Assembly: GCA_032622095.1 (NCBI GenBank)
Contig: CP136062.1
Coordinates: 162,620,875-162,684,874, forward strand
DNA length: 64,000 nucleotides
Reading direction: 5' to 3'
Source: Siphonodentalium dalli
Taxonomy: Eukaryota > Mollusca > Scaphopoda > Gadilida > Siphonodentaliidae
This document shows, piece by piece, positions 1-10,984 of this stretch. Both the position numbers and the translations under genes were made by a program. The notes beneath the pieces are model-generated. The model saw only the letters and a list, made by a program, of their open reading frames with translations, was not told the DNA's origin and did not search any database. Position 1 is the first letter of the stretch. Every line of letters begins with the position of its first letter.

Positions 1-1382
1 GTTTTGGGATGTGAATGCACCTCCTTGTTGGGAGGCTCAGAATGCTTTTTAAAAAAGTCCAATGACCCACCCTGCTGCTAACATGGTACCGATTTGGCAT
101 GGCACTGTTTTTTTTATATTTTTGTGTGAAATAAGATGTTGGGTTATGCCTTTTGTATCGAATTCACAAAACGACGATATCAATATTTACCTATTATAGT
201 TAAATATAATAGTTTAGTTCAGTTTGTGCCTAACCGGATTATTACTTCTGATTCACTTAAAGATGCGGAATACAACTTTCATATGCATAAAATTAATCAG
301 TGATGCCTTAGATGGCATATAATGCGTTAATGAAGAATTAATCCCAGCTCCTTCGTTCTACCTCAAACTTCTATTCCTCCAAACGGGCCCTTTATACCAT
401 GCTTTATTACACAAACAAATTAAATGTGTGGTTGGTGTTACATGTCAGAAAAAATTAGGGTCGGTAGGTAGGCTTAAAATTAAATGTGTGGTTGGTGTTA
501 CATGTAAAAAAAAAATAGGGTCGGTAGGTAGGCTTAAAATTTTATTTATTTAAATAATGTTTTATTGAGATATTTTTATGGCTTTCTTTTCTGCATTGAA
601 ATTTAATGATATCATTGGTCAGAGAAAAGTTTTCATTGCTTTGTTTACAAGCCAATCAACACATTTTTGGACGTTGGAAAGTATTTTTCCACAGTTTATT
701 ATTTGTTACCTATATAATCTGAAGAAATTTTAGTTGTACTTAGGAAATCGTTTATCAGGTAGGGGGTTTAAATTAGGGTCGGTAGGAAAACCCCAACCAC
801 AAATATTTTTCCTTTGGCCTAATCTAGAACGTTCAAGTTTTATACCACAAGTCAACATTCGTCATCTAGAACGTCCATGTCCCAAACACAGTAAGCTGGG
901 GAAAACTATCAGATATATAGAGGAACTCCAAAGAGTTATGTTTGGATATAAGATTTTATCAAACGAGTTCATAAAACTTATATCTCAACATAACAAGTTG
1001 ATTCTTGAAAACCACACGAAAAACTAGAGCTTTATGCCTTTTAACAAATCAAAATCCTTAAAAGAAGTTGCAAAATGGATACATTTACTTCATTGGCTGA
1101 GACGATTCACAACCTTGTACGACAGTATTGTGCGCTATATGGTTGGTGACGAGAAAGAAAAATATAGTCCCCCAATTTGCCCCTTTGTTTTTGTGTCTAT
1201 TTTCATTAGTGTAACGAAGTTGGACAATAATTTAACTTCAATAAACAAAGCAATCATTTGACAGTGTCTGGTGATGGTGTCATGCGCGTCTTTTAAAAAT
1301 AGTATTAATCCGCCGAAATCAAAATAAAGTTTGTTGGTGCAATGCCATGTATTCACGGGAAGCACACGTATATTCATCAATA
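1..1382. other. AT-rich sequence, no supported gene
   Basis: This stretch is non-coding as far as I can see. It holds a two-copy tandem repeat at 421-540 and a related TAGGGTCGGTAGG motif near 772-786, which suggests an old dispersed repeat. A 97-codon open frame at 734-1027 has no recognisable domain and I do not call it a gene. Confidence 0.5.
421..540. repeat. Two-copy 60-bp tandem repeat
   Basis: Two adjacent 60-bp units each begin TAAATGTGTGGTTGG and end AGGTAGGCTTAAAAT. They differ by only a few bases in the A-rich middle. The motif TAGGGTCGGTAGG recurs near position 772, so the unit probably derives from a dispersed repeat. Confidence 0.85.
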
Positions 1383-2149
1383 GTGTAGATAAGGAATATG
1401 TAATGGATTGTTTAATGATATGATAGGGGTTTCATGTGATATACCAATATATACTATTCCAGTGACAAGGTTCACAAATATGATTTTGGGAAAAACACAT
1501 CTATCATATTCCTCATAGAATCTCAAAATGGTTCATCTCAGCCACAATATATTTCAATGTGTCTTATTGTCCATGAAATTTCCCATCTTGTGATGTATAA
1601 TTCAAGAGTATTAAACATACAGATTTCGTATAAAAAAAACTAGCGAAACGTATCCACAAAAAGCAGTTGTCAGTTTTCCTGTCCGGTAAGTAGTGATTAT
1701 GCATGGATATCAATTCAATTATTATGATCACAATTGCCGAACATTCAAATTTCCCAATCAAAAGTTCGGCTTCGCTTTAACTGACTCCGTCAAATTGTAT
1801 ATCAAACGAAAGGAAATTGTATGCCATATAACATACACTGGGGCATATTTTAGCCGAGTTGACATTTTTTTTAGAATTATTGAAATTTTGCAGACAGGGA
1901 AACCGACGATCTGTTTTACTCCCAAATTTCCAGAGTTGATTTTGCAAGTTTTCAGTACGATATCTTGACTTACCTCCCTTTGGTACTATCAAATTATACA
2001 GCAAAAGAAAGGAAATTTCATGGCCAATTAGCTCTGGTAGGTTTTGATATGAAGATGATCAATGGACTCCAGACATGTAGTAATAACAGTATTTATTGTT
2101 GAATTTCAAACATAGATAATATCAGGTACAAAAGTATTGAACAGTCTAT
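1383..2149. repeat. Left copy of long direct repeat flanking the LINE
   Basis: This 767-bp sequence starts GTGTAGATAAGG and ends AACAGTCTAT. It is repeated almost base for base at 5836-6626. The copies differ by a few substitutions, a 3-bp and a 2-bp indel, and 23 bp present only in the right copy. The LINE lies exactly between the two copies. I see no coding domain in it; short open frames on both strands are shared by the two copies. Confidence 0.9.
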
Positions 2150-5100
2150 ATATATACCTTTATTTCCTCCGCAACGGAGAGTTTAACATTATACACCATG
2201 CACAAGTTTAGAGTTTCAACATATTGGTGACAAAAATAAACATCAATTTATCACATGGTTTTATACACAAATTATGCGCAATACAAATTCAATGAGATAT
2301 GTGCATTGCAACTGTTGGCCTCGTGTATTTATAATTTCGCGGAACACTTCACCTGGATAAAGTATCTGTCTGATGGAGAAAGACGGAGTTGTCTGCGATA
2401 TAGCTTTATTTGCGTTATAGAGTTGTTGAGTTATTATCACGTTTAGTTAGATGCCACTCCGACTAAATACAAATTATTCATGTATATCTTGTTTTCTGTC
2501 TCCGATCAGAGCGGTTCGTGAGCTGTTTATATGTGATCCATTTAGTCCACAGATTCTAGCCGCATCAGATCCGAATATATGTTCCACAGCTTGAATGCAT
2601 TGCGAGCAAGAAACAAGGCGAATTGCTTAATATCATTTACGAAGTCGCGAATGGATGGCGGGATACATGCAAGAAATATCATCAACTGATCTATGGGGTT
2701 CAAGTTGTCAATATATAAGAAACATGGTATACCGAAATCCTCTATGACGTTGAACCATATTTCAATTCTTGTTTCGGCTAAGGCGGGACACAAGAGAATT
2801 GCATGCTCGATTTCGTTTTCAAAAAGTTTATGACATATCTGACACTTCCCGTGTACTGGGGACAAGGCCCGGGCTAGGATTTTGGCTATTTCTAGAAATT
2901 CAAGCTTATGTTGAGGATAGCTTCTACATGCTAGCCAAAGAGGTGAAATTGACAGTGAACTATGATTATTTGCGAATGGGACTAGGGAATGTTCATTTCG
3001 TAATCTTGTCTGCCATGACTGCTCGTTTGATTGTTTGATTTTTGTTACTATGAGGGATTTCCATGTCTCCTTGGATGGGAAGTGTCCTTCTAGAAATGAT
3101 GTTAGATAGGGTGTGAGGTTATAGTTGTCAAGAATTCTCATGATTTCTGAAATAAACGATGCATTACAATTAGGTTGTTGAATGTGACTCTTAAGACGGA
3201 ACATGAAACTCGTTTTCGATGTCTTTTCATGTGCCGTCCTGCAAAGACATCCAAGCAGACTAAGTTTTCTCTTGTCAATAACTGCTGATAGAGAGGATAG
3301 TCCTAGCAAGCCTTGTACCACATCTGTGCGCGCCCTATAAGGGAGTCCTTGAATTTGTTTTAAGCAAAATCTGTGAACTTTTTCCAGTGAGTTTTCATTT
3401 GTCAAAGATATGCCGCAAAGGAATTCAGACCCATATAGGCCTTTGGGTAAAACTACAGTGTTGTACAAAGTATTTGAACTGAGGGGCGTTATGCCACCGG
3501 CATACATACCAGCGTTACTTAACATGAGATACGTTGAGCGTATTTTGTGGCATATGTGATCAGTTAGATGGTTGCCCATGTTAATGTTTTGTAATGGGAT
3601 TCCAAGGTGTGTGACCTGATCTGATTCCGACACGTGTTCATTATTTATAATCCATACAACTGTTTCTCGGGATTTTTGTAAGGAAGATGGTTCATTAAAG
3701 ATGACTACTTTGCATTTATCCTGGTTGTATTTGAATCTCCATTTCTGACTGTATGAACTGCATAGGTCACACAAAGTTTGGAGGCCAGAAGAGGTTAGAG
3801 ACAAGAGAGTCATATCATCGGCTTGGGTTGGAGATGCGCAACACACAGAGCCCACTCGCAAACCATGGTAACTGTTTTCAAGTTGGAAAATTAGCTCATC
3901 GATGAAGATCATGTAAAATAAGGGGGAGAGTATACTTCCTTGACGCGTTCCCTGTTGTATATAGACGTATCGCGAAATCGAACCATTGAATTGAACAGAG
4001 CATTTTATTCTACTTAACAAAGAACTGATAATATGCCAAATTTTACCAGTGAATCCACGTTGATAGAGTTTGAGCAGGAGACCGTGAATCCAAACTGTGT
4101 CAAATGCTTTACGGACATCTAAAAAACAAGCAAACAGTGGGCTGTGATTTTCGGCCGTGAAGGCGATACTTTCATGAATTATGAAGGACGACGTGAGGCA
4201 GCTAACACCTTTTTGAAATCCATGCTGTAGTGGATGTACTTTGATGAGATCTGTTGAAAAGGTTTCAAGACGGTTCAAAATAATTTTTGCAAAAATTTTA
4301 TATAGAACAGTGAGCAATGTAATAGCACGATAATTATCGAATTGTTTTTTGGATTTATTGCCTCCTTTGAAAAGCGGTACCATAAGGCCGAGTTTGGCTC
4401 GTGCTGGGACATGGTTGAGTTCAACCATTTTGGACATTAATGTTGCAACTGTGCTCTGCAGGCGCTCTCCACCATAAATTATATGTTCATAACTTAAGGT
4501 GTCTAATCCAGGAGCCTTGCCTTTCTTGGCATTGTGCAGTACATATTGTACTTCATCAATAGATACATTGAAACATAAATCTGCATCAAGATCGCTATAT
4601 CCGTGCGACGAGCGTATGTTCTCTATTTCAGCGTTAACATATGAAAAGTGTTTTTCGTCAAAATCGTTAGATTTTAATGGGGAATAGAGGTTCTCATAAT
4701 AAGATGACCATGCTTCAATTACCGCCTGTGGGTCTCTAAGCGTGGAACCGCTTACTTCAAATAAACAGTTTGATGCGGTTTGCCGTTGAACATTCCTTTT
4801 GTTGAAAGCCCTAAAAAAGCTGTTTATGTCAAGTTCGGCCATTTTGTCTAGCTTGTCATCCATTTCTTTGAGATAAAGCTCATTCGATTTGCGGAATTGT
4901 TCACGAAAGAGACACTTTGCGTCTTTATATGATCGATATGCAATGTGTGATTCCTCCCTTGGTCTCCCGGCAGAGATCCACACTTGACGCGCTGATGTCA
5001 TATTATGATGCAGTTCTTTTAAGGTATCATTCCAAAAAGGTCTGAGGTGGCGATTGAACCTCCTAGACGGTATGACTTGTTGGGTGGCATTTCTTATGAT

Positions 5101-5835
5101 TGACACAATTTCATCATTGTAGCTGTCAAGCTGATCTACGGTTTGAATGCATCTATCATGTAAGTTGAAATTTATAAATGATTGGTAGGCGTTGATCAAT
5201 TCAGGGGATGCACTAAAGTGTTTCCAATTGATTCTTTTGGTTGCAAAAGGTATTTTATTGGGGCATGAAATTGTGTCGTAACAAATTTGTGCAAAAAGTG
5301 GGCGATGATTTGACACATTATTTTCTGAGTCATCTACGACCTCGAAGCGACCTATTTTGTGAAGTTCTGCTCTGGATATGATGATGTGGTCGATTATAGT
5401 TCCTGGGCCCCCATCGGCGGGAATAAACGTTGACATGAATCCTTTGCATAATGGCGAGGAATGGATAGTCGTGAGTTTGCACTTTCTCAGAAATCGCGAC
5501 AATGTTTTATTCCTTCCCCCTGATTTCTCCGGGTTCCCATTGAAATCACCCATCAGAACGATATGACCTAGTGATCTGAATGTGGAGAAGATATCGTTCA
5601 GTTTCTGGATGTATTCCTGGTAAAATTTGACGGTATAATTTGTGGAAGGTAGGTATACTTGGAAGATGTATAAAAACACGCCAGATTCTAATTGCATTTG
5701 TATTCCACAGAATCTGTCGTCATTAAGTTCCAGAACTGTTATACGGTCGCTCAGTGTCTTTTTCCACATGAGACATATACCACCTTTGTATCTCCCCCTC
5801 TGCATCGGGAGGCGTTGTGAGGAATCACAGACTGC
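2150..5835 (-). mobile_element. 5'-truncated non-LTR retrotransposon (LINE)
   Basis: The block between the two direct repeats is a LINE read on the minus strand. Its 3' end is near 2150, where the minus strand reads AATAAAGG followed by a TATATATA run, a typical microsatellite-like LINE tail. Its 5' end at 5835 falls inside the endonuclease domain: the expected first roughly 50 residues of that domain are missing and the open frame runs into the flanking repeat. The 5' truncation is usual for LINE copies. The element has an apurinic-type endonuclease and so belongs to the APE LINE group. The clade cannot be fixed by eye. Confidence 0.88.
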
Positions 5836-5928
5836 GTGTAGATAAGGAATATGTAATGGCTTGTTTAATGATATGATAGGGGTTTCATGTGATATACCAA
5901 TATATACTAAACCAGTGACAAGGTTCAC
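2542..5928 (-). CDS. LINE ORF2: endonuclease-reverse transcriptase, N-terminus truncated
   Basis: An uninterrupted 1128-codon frame encodes the replication protein of a LINE. Roughly the first 31 residues come from the flanking repeat, not from the element, so the annotated start is artificial. An AP-type endonuclease spans about residues 35-215, with GDFNGN near 126, a DH-containing motif near 181 and SNHRP near 210. A reverse transcriptase spans about residues 480-750: FLDVRKAFDTVW near 606, GTRQGSILSPLF near 666 and QADD near 701, where most LINEs have F/YADD. Near the C-terminus there is a CX2CX9HX4C zinc-finger-like motif, as is common in CR1/Jockey-like LINEs. The lack of stops or frameshifts over 3.4 kb implies a young insertion, but the missing endonuclease N-terminus should make it non-autonomous. 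Confidence 0.92.
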   Translation of the reverse strand: MNLVTGLVYIGISHETPIISLNKPLHIPYLHAVCDSSQRLPMQRGRYKGGICLMWKKTLSDRITVLELNDDRFCGIQMQLESGVFLYIFQVYLPSTNYTVKFYQEYIQKLNDIFSTFRSLGHIVLMGDFNGNPEKSGGRNKTLSRFLRKCKLTTIHSSPLCKGFMSTFIPADGGPGTIIDHIIISRAELHKIGRFEVVDDSENNVSNHRPLFAQICYDTISCPNKIPFATKRINWKHFSASPELINAYQSFINFNLHDRCIQTVDQLDSYNDEIVSIIRNATQQVIPSRRFNRHLRPFWNDTLKELHHNMTSARQVWISAGRPREESHIAYRSYKDAKCLFREQFRKSNELYLKEMDDKLDKMAELDINSFFRAFNKRNVQRQTASNCLFEVSGSTLRDPQAVIEAWSSYYENLYSPLKSNDFDEKHFSYVNAEIENIRSSHGYSDLDADLCFNVSIDEVQYVLHNAKKGKAPGLDTLSYEHIIYGGERLQSTVATLMSKMVELNHVPARAKLGLMVPLFKGGNKSKKQFDNYRAITLLTVLYKIFAKIILNRLETFSTDLIKVHPLQHGFQKGVSCLTSSFIIHESIAFTAENHSPLFACFLDVRKAFDTVWIHGLLLKLYQRGFTGKIWHIISSLLSRIKCSVQFNGSISRYVYIQQGTRQGSILSPLFYMIFIDELIFQLENSYHGLRVGSVCCASPTQADDMTLLSLTSSGLQTLCDLCSSYSQKWRFKYNQDKCKVVIFNEPSSLQKSRETVVWIINNEHVSESDQVTHLGIPLQNINMGNHLTDHICHKIRSTYLMLSNAGMYAGGITPLSSNTLYNTVVLPKGLYGSEFLCGISLTNENSLEKVHRFCLKQIQGLPYRARTDVVQGLLGLSSLSAVIDKRKLSLLGCLCRTAHEKTSKTSFMFRLKSHIQQPNCNASFISEIMRILDNYNLTPYLTSFLEGHFPSKETWKSLIVTKIKQSNEQSWQTRLRNEHSLVPFANNHSSLSISPLWLACRSYPQHKLEFLEIAKILARALSPVHGKCQICHKLFENEIEHAILLCPALAETRIEIWFNVIEDFGIPCFLYIDNLNPIDQLMIFLACIPPSIRDFVNDIKQFALFLARNAFKLWNIYSDLMRLESVD

Positions 5929-6626
5929 AAATATGATTTTGGGAAAAACACATCATCTATCATATTCCTCATAGAATCTCAAAATGGTTCATCTCAGCCA
6001 CAATATATTTCAATGTGTCTTATTGTCCATGAAATTTCCCATCTTGTGATGTATAATTCAAGAGTATTAAACATACAGATTTCGTATAAAAAACTAGCGA
6101 AACGTATCCACAAAAAGCAGTTGTCAGTTTTCCTGTCCGGTAAGTAGTGATTATGCATGGATATCAATTCAATTATTATGATCACAATTGCCGAACATTC
6201 AAATTTCCCAATCAAAAGTTCGGCTTCGCTTTAACTGACTCCGTCAAATTGTATATCAAACGAAAGGAAATTGTATGCCATATAACATACAATGGGGCAT
6301 ATTTTAGCCGAGTTGACATTTTTTTTAGAATTATTGAAATTTTGCAGACAGGGAAACCGACGATCTGTTTTACTCCCAAATTTCCAGAGTTGATTTTGCA
6401 AGTTTTCAGTACGATATCTTGACTTACCTCCCTTTGGTACTATCAAATTATACAGCAAAAGAAAGGAAATTTCATGGCCAATAAGACAATTATCACGGGG
6501 TCAATTAGCTCTGGTAGGTTTTGATATGAAGATGATCAATGGACTCCAGACATGTAGTAATAACAGTATTTATTGTTGAATTTCAAACATAGATAATATC
6601 AGGTACATAAGTATTGAACAGTCTAT
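5836..6626. repeat. Right copy of long direct repeat flanking the LINE
   Basis: This 791-bp copy matches 1383-2149. It carries 23 bp near 6483-6505 that are absent from the left copy. Those bases are bounded by CAAT at both ends, so the left copy probably lost them by a small microhomology deletion. The first 90 or so bases of the repeat form the spurious start of the LINE reading frame. Confidence 0.9.
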
Positions 6627-7344
6627 CGGGTGCCGATGAAATACAATATACCCCGGCTGCCGTGAAGAGAGAATAACAGGGTGCCGTGAATAGTGAAGTC
6701 TAAACATGAATTTAACTTAACTTCCATTTAGAGGTTTTGATATATATATACAACTTAGTGAAACAAAGGATTTGAGTAGCCAAAGAAGTGTGAATGTCTG
6801 AAGCATAGTAATAAACAGAAGGACTTGCCACCTGGACATATAAAATAATAGGTGTAAAGACTTGTGTCAGTAGATAAGAATTATATGAAGCTTAATTTGA
6901 GAATTAGCATTTAACGTAGCAAGACCTTGTTAAGATGATAAAGATAAAGAACAATTGAAACATGATTGATTGAAAGTAATAAACAGATTAGAGAAGAAAT
7001 TACTATGAAGTAAAGTAAATAATAGTTTGAATGGGGGAAATAAGGATTGGTGATACAAGACAAGGCAAGGAGCTTAATTTTGTTGTCAGCCAAGGACTAT
7101 TGTTGTTTCCAGAAAAAAAGTTTTTAAACTCTTGTAAAGCACCTGTAAAATGATAGATTTATAATTGATTCTGAATTGGTCAACAACTGTGGTACTTAAC
7201 CCATTGATGACGGGAGCTGCGCTGGTGCAGCATAAAAAACCCTGTGCCTTCACCTTATATATGCTAGTCTCAGTCTCCCATACTGTATTACAAGATCAAG
7301 GTAAACATGTTTAGGCCAATGTATCCTTATATATGCGAGGCACC
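6627..7344. other. AT-rich non-coding sequence with MITE remnant
   Basis: I see no gene here. From 7198 a TTAACCCATTGATGACGG segment, followed by GGAGCTGCGCTGGTGCA and ACCCTGTGCC, resembles the left end of the TTAA-flanked element at 50218-50677. A half palindrome at about 7316-7340 (CCAATGTATCC, then TATATATGCGAG) matches the palindrome shared by those elements. It is a decayed fragment. Confidence 0.5.
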
Positions 7345-7645
7345 TTATTTATTTAGCAGTGACGTAAGATTTACGGTTTGTTGTGAAACCATATTACTCA
7401 AATTTGTGATGTCATAATATTGTATTACTCGGTTTAAGGGCATATTGAAGCGATATTCACATAGTTCGATAACAGGCCGTTCTGGAAAAAATGTCATATC
7501 TAATTCATAATATTTTATTATATCAATCTGTCCAATCAGAACTAAGAGCCTGCTCTTTTTCTCGGATGTAGCTGGTATATGATCCCTCATTCCAAATGAT
7601 TCCTTTAACACTGCTATGTAGCGGGACAGGTGATCCAGAATATAT
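7345..7645 (-). CDS. Possible 3' terminal exon of an unknown gene
   Basis: A minus-strand frame of about 100 codons ends in a stop at 7345-7347. It is preceded by a good splice acceptor, a pyrimidine tract ending TTTCCTTGCAG at 7646-7656, so an exon could start at 7645 with one base completing a codon. The protein is of mixed composition (for example YILDHLSRYIAVLKESFGMRD) and looks more protein-like than neighbouring chance frames, but I recognise no domain. The phase does not match the phase-1 exons of the EGF gene upstream, so membership in that gene would require an undetected exon. It could equally be a chance frame. Confidence 0.3.
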
Positions 7646-9370
7646 CTGCAAGGAAAGAAATATGTTTGTACCATCTCATTGGATTCTCCATTCAGTTATA
7701 CAACTATACATATTTAATAATTCCTAAATTTAAATATGTAGTTGATAAACGATGAGGTCTGTCCATTATGCATTTAGAATGTTTCAAGTGAGGGTGTCGG
7801 GTGAGGGTGTCAGCCCCGAGCGTGGAACTTTCAAAACGCATAATGGACATCTTACTTAAATTAACACCCATAGAAATGTAATTAGAATCGTCAAATAAAC
7901 AATCATTCATTTGACAACTATCGAGTGAACACGCACGCATTACTACATGCATGCAGCACTGTAATCGAATAACCTATAGTATGGGTTACCTCACCATTGT
8001 CACTGTTTAACTCCGTAATTAATCACTATACCCAATTTCGAATTTAACACTAAAATAACACCATTAGAAAATTGGCTGATTTGGTCAATCAATCACTCAG
8101 CCATAAAATTTTTACAATCATAAATTTGTCCACTTTCTTGAAATGTGACAAGCAGTGCATGACAATGCAACACTGAACTTGAAGACCAATCAGACATGTA
8201 CTGGTTTGTATCTCATCAATTAATCGCTGTAAATAAATGCTGGACGTTGGTTTTCTGTGGAATGTTTTAAAAACCTGCTATTTTCGTTAATATACTGGTA
8301 TTTGTTTATAATTTGGAATATGAATTTGGTGAATTATTTCAATGCATATGTTAATAACTTGCATATATGGATTTATTTTGGTAAGTCACAGTTCATACAT
8401 ATTCAAAAATATCGCCCGTCATAGTCCACAAATCTACAAAGTTGTATTTCATGAAAATTACATTTTCACTTTACAACGAGCATGCAACGTTTTATGTTGT
8501 TTACATTAAAATATATTCCAGTTTTATATAAATCGATAGTAACGTCACGGCACATACTGCAATACATAACTAATGTTTTAATCGAAATAAATCCCCAAAC
8601 AACAAGAGGTGTGACTGTCCCCAATGGGACTAAGGATACCCCCGTGTTTTTAAAATACTAAGATGTTTCACATGTCAGTAAACAATTAGTTAAAATAATA
8701 AAATAACAGTTCCCATTGAAGGTGCACAACCCTAACCCTAATCTTAAACCTATTACCGAAAAATGTAGGAATAAATTCGGACAAAATTATGCATGTTGCA
8801 AAAATGTTCTAAGTCGAAAAAGGGGAATAACTGCACAAAAAAAGTCGGACAGACACCATAATCGAAGGTGCACAGGTTCCCATGGTACTAACTATCTGTA
8901 CCAAGTTAAAACAAATGTAGGAATAAAAGCTCGGACAAAATTATACATGTTGAGAAAATTTTCTACGTCGAAAAAGGGGCGATAACTCAACCAAAAAAAG
9001 TCCGACAGATGTCATAATCGCAGGTTCCCATGGTGGTTGATGTCTGTGCCAAGTTTCACGGAAATTGATAACAAAAACGACTGAGAAAATCTCCGGACAA
9101 ATTTGTGTCCACGGACGGACGGACGGACAAGCTGATTCCAGTATACCCCCCTAACTTCGTTGCGGGGGTATAATAATACAAATTTCCGATACAACAACTT
9201 CAATCATCCAAGTTTATATCACACAGAGCACAATATAAAATAAATAAAACCATTTTGAAATATGACCAGCCGTAAACAAGAAACATATATACAAACACAG
9301 GGATGCATCCATGATTATAAGCACGAAACGCTCTATTATAATCATATACAAGATTCAACAAAAAATGCTA
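7646..9370. other. Intergenic or intronic sequence with dispersed repeat
   Basis: 7650-8590 shows nothing recognisable. From about 8590 to 9175 lies a dispersed-repeat-like block containing two diverged copies of a unit with a GTAGGAATAAA, GGACAAAATTAT and GTCGAAAAAGGGG core (about 8760-8870 and 8915-9020). A (GGAC)n stretch at 9113-9129 and a TATACCCCC / GGGGGTATAA inverted pair at 9142-9172 follow. I do not identify a transposon class. Confidence 0.5.
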
Positions 9371-9477
9371 CTGGGTGCATTTCACGGATACAGGTATATT
9401 ATATATCGTTTTCCCTTGTGAATAAAACAGTGTATGTTTAGACATCGAATATTGGTGTATAGCATTGTGAGGAAATG

Positions 9478-9597
9478 TCCGGTGGGTAAATGTCGTGGTG
9501 GGAATATGTCCGGTGGGTAAATGTCCGGTGGGGAAATGTCCGCTTTTGAAAGTGGGTAAATGTCCGGTGGGGGAAATGTCCGGTTACCCAATATATG
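9478..9597. repeat. Short G-rich minisatellite
   Basis: Irregular units based on GGTGGGTAAATGTCC are repeated about six times with small indels. The short open frames on the minus strand that encode repeated proline-rich peptides come from this repeat and are not genes. Confidence 0.75.
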
Positions 9598-9753
9598 TCT
9601 TTAAATTGTTTTAGTTTTTGCATTTATAATATGTTACGCATTCTACGATATCATACATGTGACAAGTCTATGCTTTCAACAATTTCTTCATAATTTATTG
9701 AATGATCCTAATAGCTATGGCATTGAAATACTTATATTATTATATATATATAT

Positions 9754-9782
9754 ATATATTATTTGACTATAAAAACAACTAA

Positions 9783-9828
<46 letters not shown>

Positions 9829-9852
9829 TTAGTCGTTTTTATAGTCAAATAA
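9754..9852. repeat. Inverted repeat around a (TA)n core
   Basis: The arms ATTTGACTATAAAAAC and AACTAACCAATATA are repeated in inverse orientation as TATATTGGTTAGT and GTTTTTATAGTCAAAT, with a long (TA)n run between them. It is a foldback structure, either a small MITE or a microsatellite expanded inside one. Confidence 0.8.
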
Positions 9853-10452
9853 GTATTCATAAATCTATTTGTTTAAGCATAAACGATTCGTTAATATTTG
9901 TTAAATGTATGTTGATTTAAATTGTCTGGTTATGCGATATATTTTAGTTATTGTTTCGGTAAATTCATTGTGTTTTCGAGTCTATTGCCTTGTGGTGAAT
10001 ACAATCACTTGTGTCGCTTGTACTCACGCGCATAACTCGTATCGTAACCGCTTGTTTCCAGATGGATTGAGTCTGGCCTGAGATCCACCAATATGAGATT
10101 AAAACGGAGCCGATATTAACATATTGGACGGCTTGTGGTGACATATTGGACAGCTTGCATCAACATATTATAGGATGCCGACACAATATGCCAGATAATG
10201 TACTGACATAATAATAGAGCTACTAATTGTAATTTCGGGGGGCAAACCCCAGGATGGTCGAATAGACAGAAAGGTCTATTCCTTCACCCTTCATGTTTTG
10301 CGTTTATTAAAGAAAAAAAGCTATTTTTGACATCAACTTTTCATTTGTGTTTCTTCCTCTTTTTCCTTCGGTGCTGTTTTTCTCCGGAAAATGGAGAAGA
10401 CGTGGCTTAATGTTGTCGTTCTTGTTTTCCTTTTTCTTCCTTCCATCATCGT
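9853..10452. other. Non-coding sequence, nothing recognised
   Basis: No gene is visible. The segment near 10215-10320 contains GGGGGGCAAACCCC followed by a T-rich stretch and AAAGAAAAAAAG, which could be the end of a retroelement, but I cannot assign it. Confidence 0.4.
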
Positions 10453-10984
10453 GTGTGTTCTTGTGATTTTGCCATAGCTATTTCGAGACGTCTCCATTCC
10501 GCAGTTGTTTCTTCATCTTCGGCAGCCCCAGGCGGTGGTCGTTGCCATGGGGATGAAGACTCCGGTCCGATGTACGTCGGCTTCTTCGGGACGGTGTGGG
10601 CGTCCCCCACCGTCATGGTGGAGATTCCATCAATACCACATAGTCAGCGACATGGACATCCGGGATGGCGTCGGCGTCCCTGTCGCCTCTGGCTTCAATG
10701 TCGGCCGCAGGGACCTCCGGTGTGGCTCCGGGGTCCCTGTTTCCGCTGGTGGTAATTTCAGTGACGGCATTGACAGTGGGCAGGGGGGGTCTTGTCCCAA
10801 GGCCAAGTGGAGGGGAGATGGGCGTCTCCCTGTTTCCACCTGGCCTTCCTGTCAGCGTCCCTGTGTCTTCGAGATGGCGGCTTCGATTTCTTCTTATTCT
10901 TGGTCCTTGTGGTGGTATAGTGAAGTTCCCATACTGGTGGATTCCAGCTTGTCTCCCCAAGTGACGGCCGGTGTGTGTGTATAA
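10453..10984. other. GC-rich island with overlapping open frames
   Basis: This block is much more G+C-rich than its surroundings. It is open in several frames on both strands, including about 159 codons on the plus strand (10505-10984) and 205 codons on the minus strand (10613-11230). Open frames on both strands usually reflect base composition. The minus-strand product would be rich in P, R, T and D without a domain I know. It could be the low-complexity part of a retroelement ORF1 or a GC-rich exon; I cannot decide. Confidence 0.35.

Noticed and set aside
1693-1968. 91-codon frame present twice (also 6147-6422) as a conserved gene
   Set aside because: Both copies are within the recent direct repeat, so their identity reflects the duplication and not selection.
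2769-3038. Plus-strand frame opposite the LINE
   Set aside because: It is antisense to the continuous LINE reading frame and has no domain.
1383-6626. LTR retrotransposon or Penelope-like element with the flanking repeats as true terminal repeats
   Set aside because: The enclosed protein is an APE-type LINE with its own 3' tail and a 5' truncation within the endonuclease. There is no primer-binding site, polypurine tract, integrase or GIY-YIG domain.
8728-8744. Telomeric repeat (CCCTAACCCTAA)
   Set aside because: Only about two and a half units inside a dispersed repeat; too short for a telomere relic.
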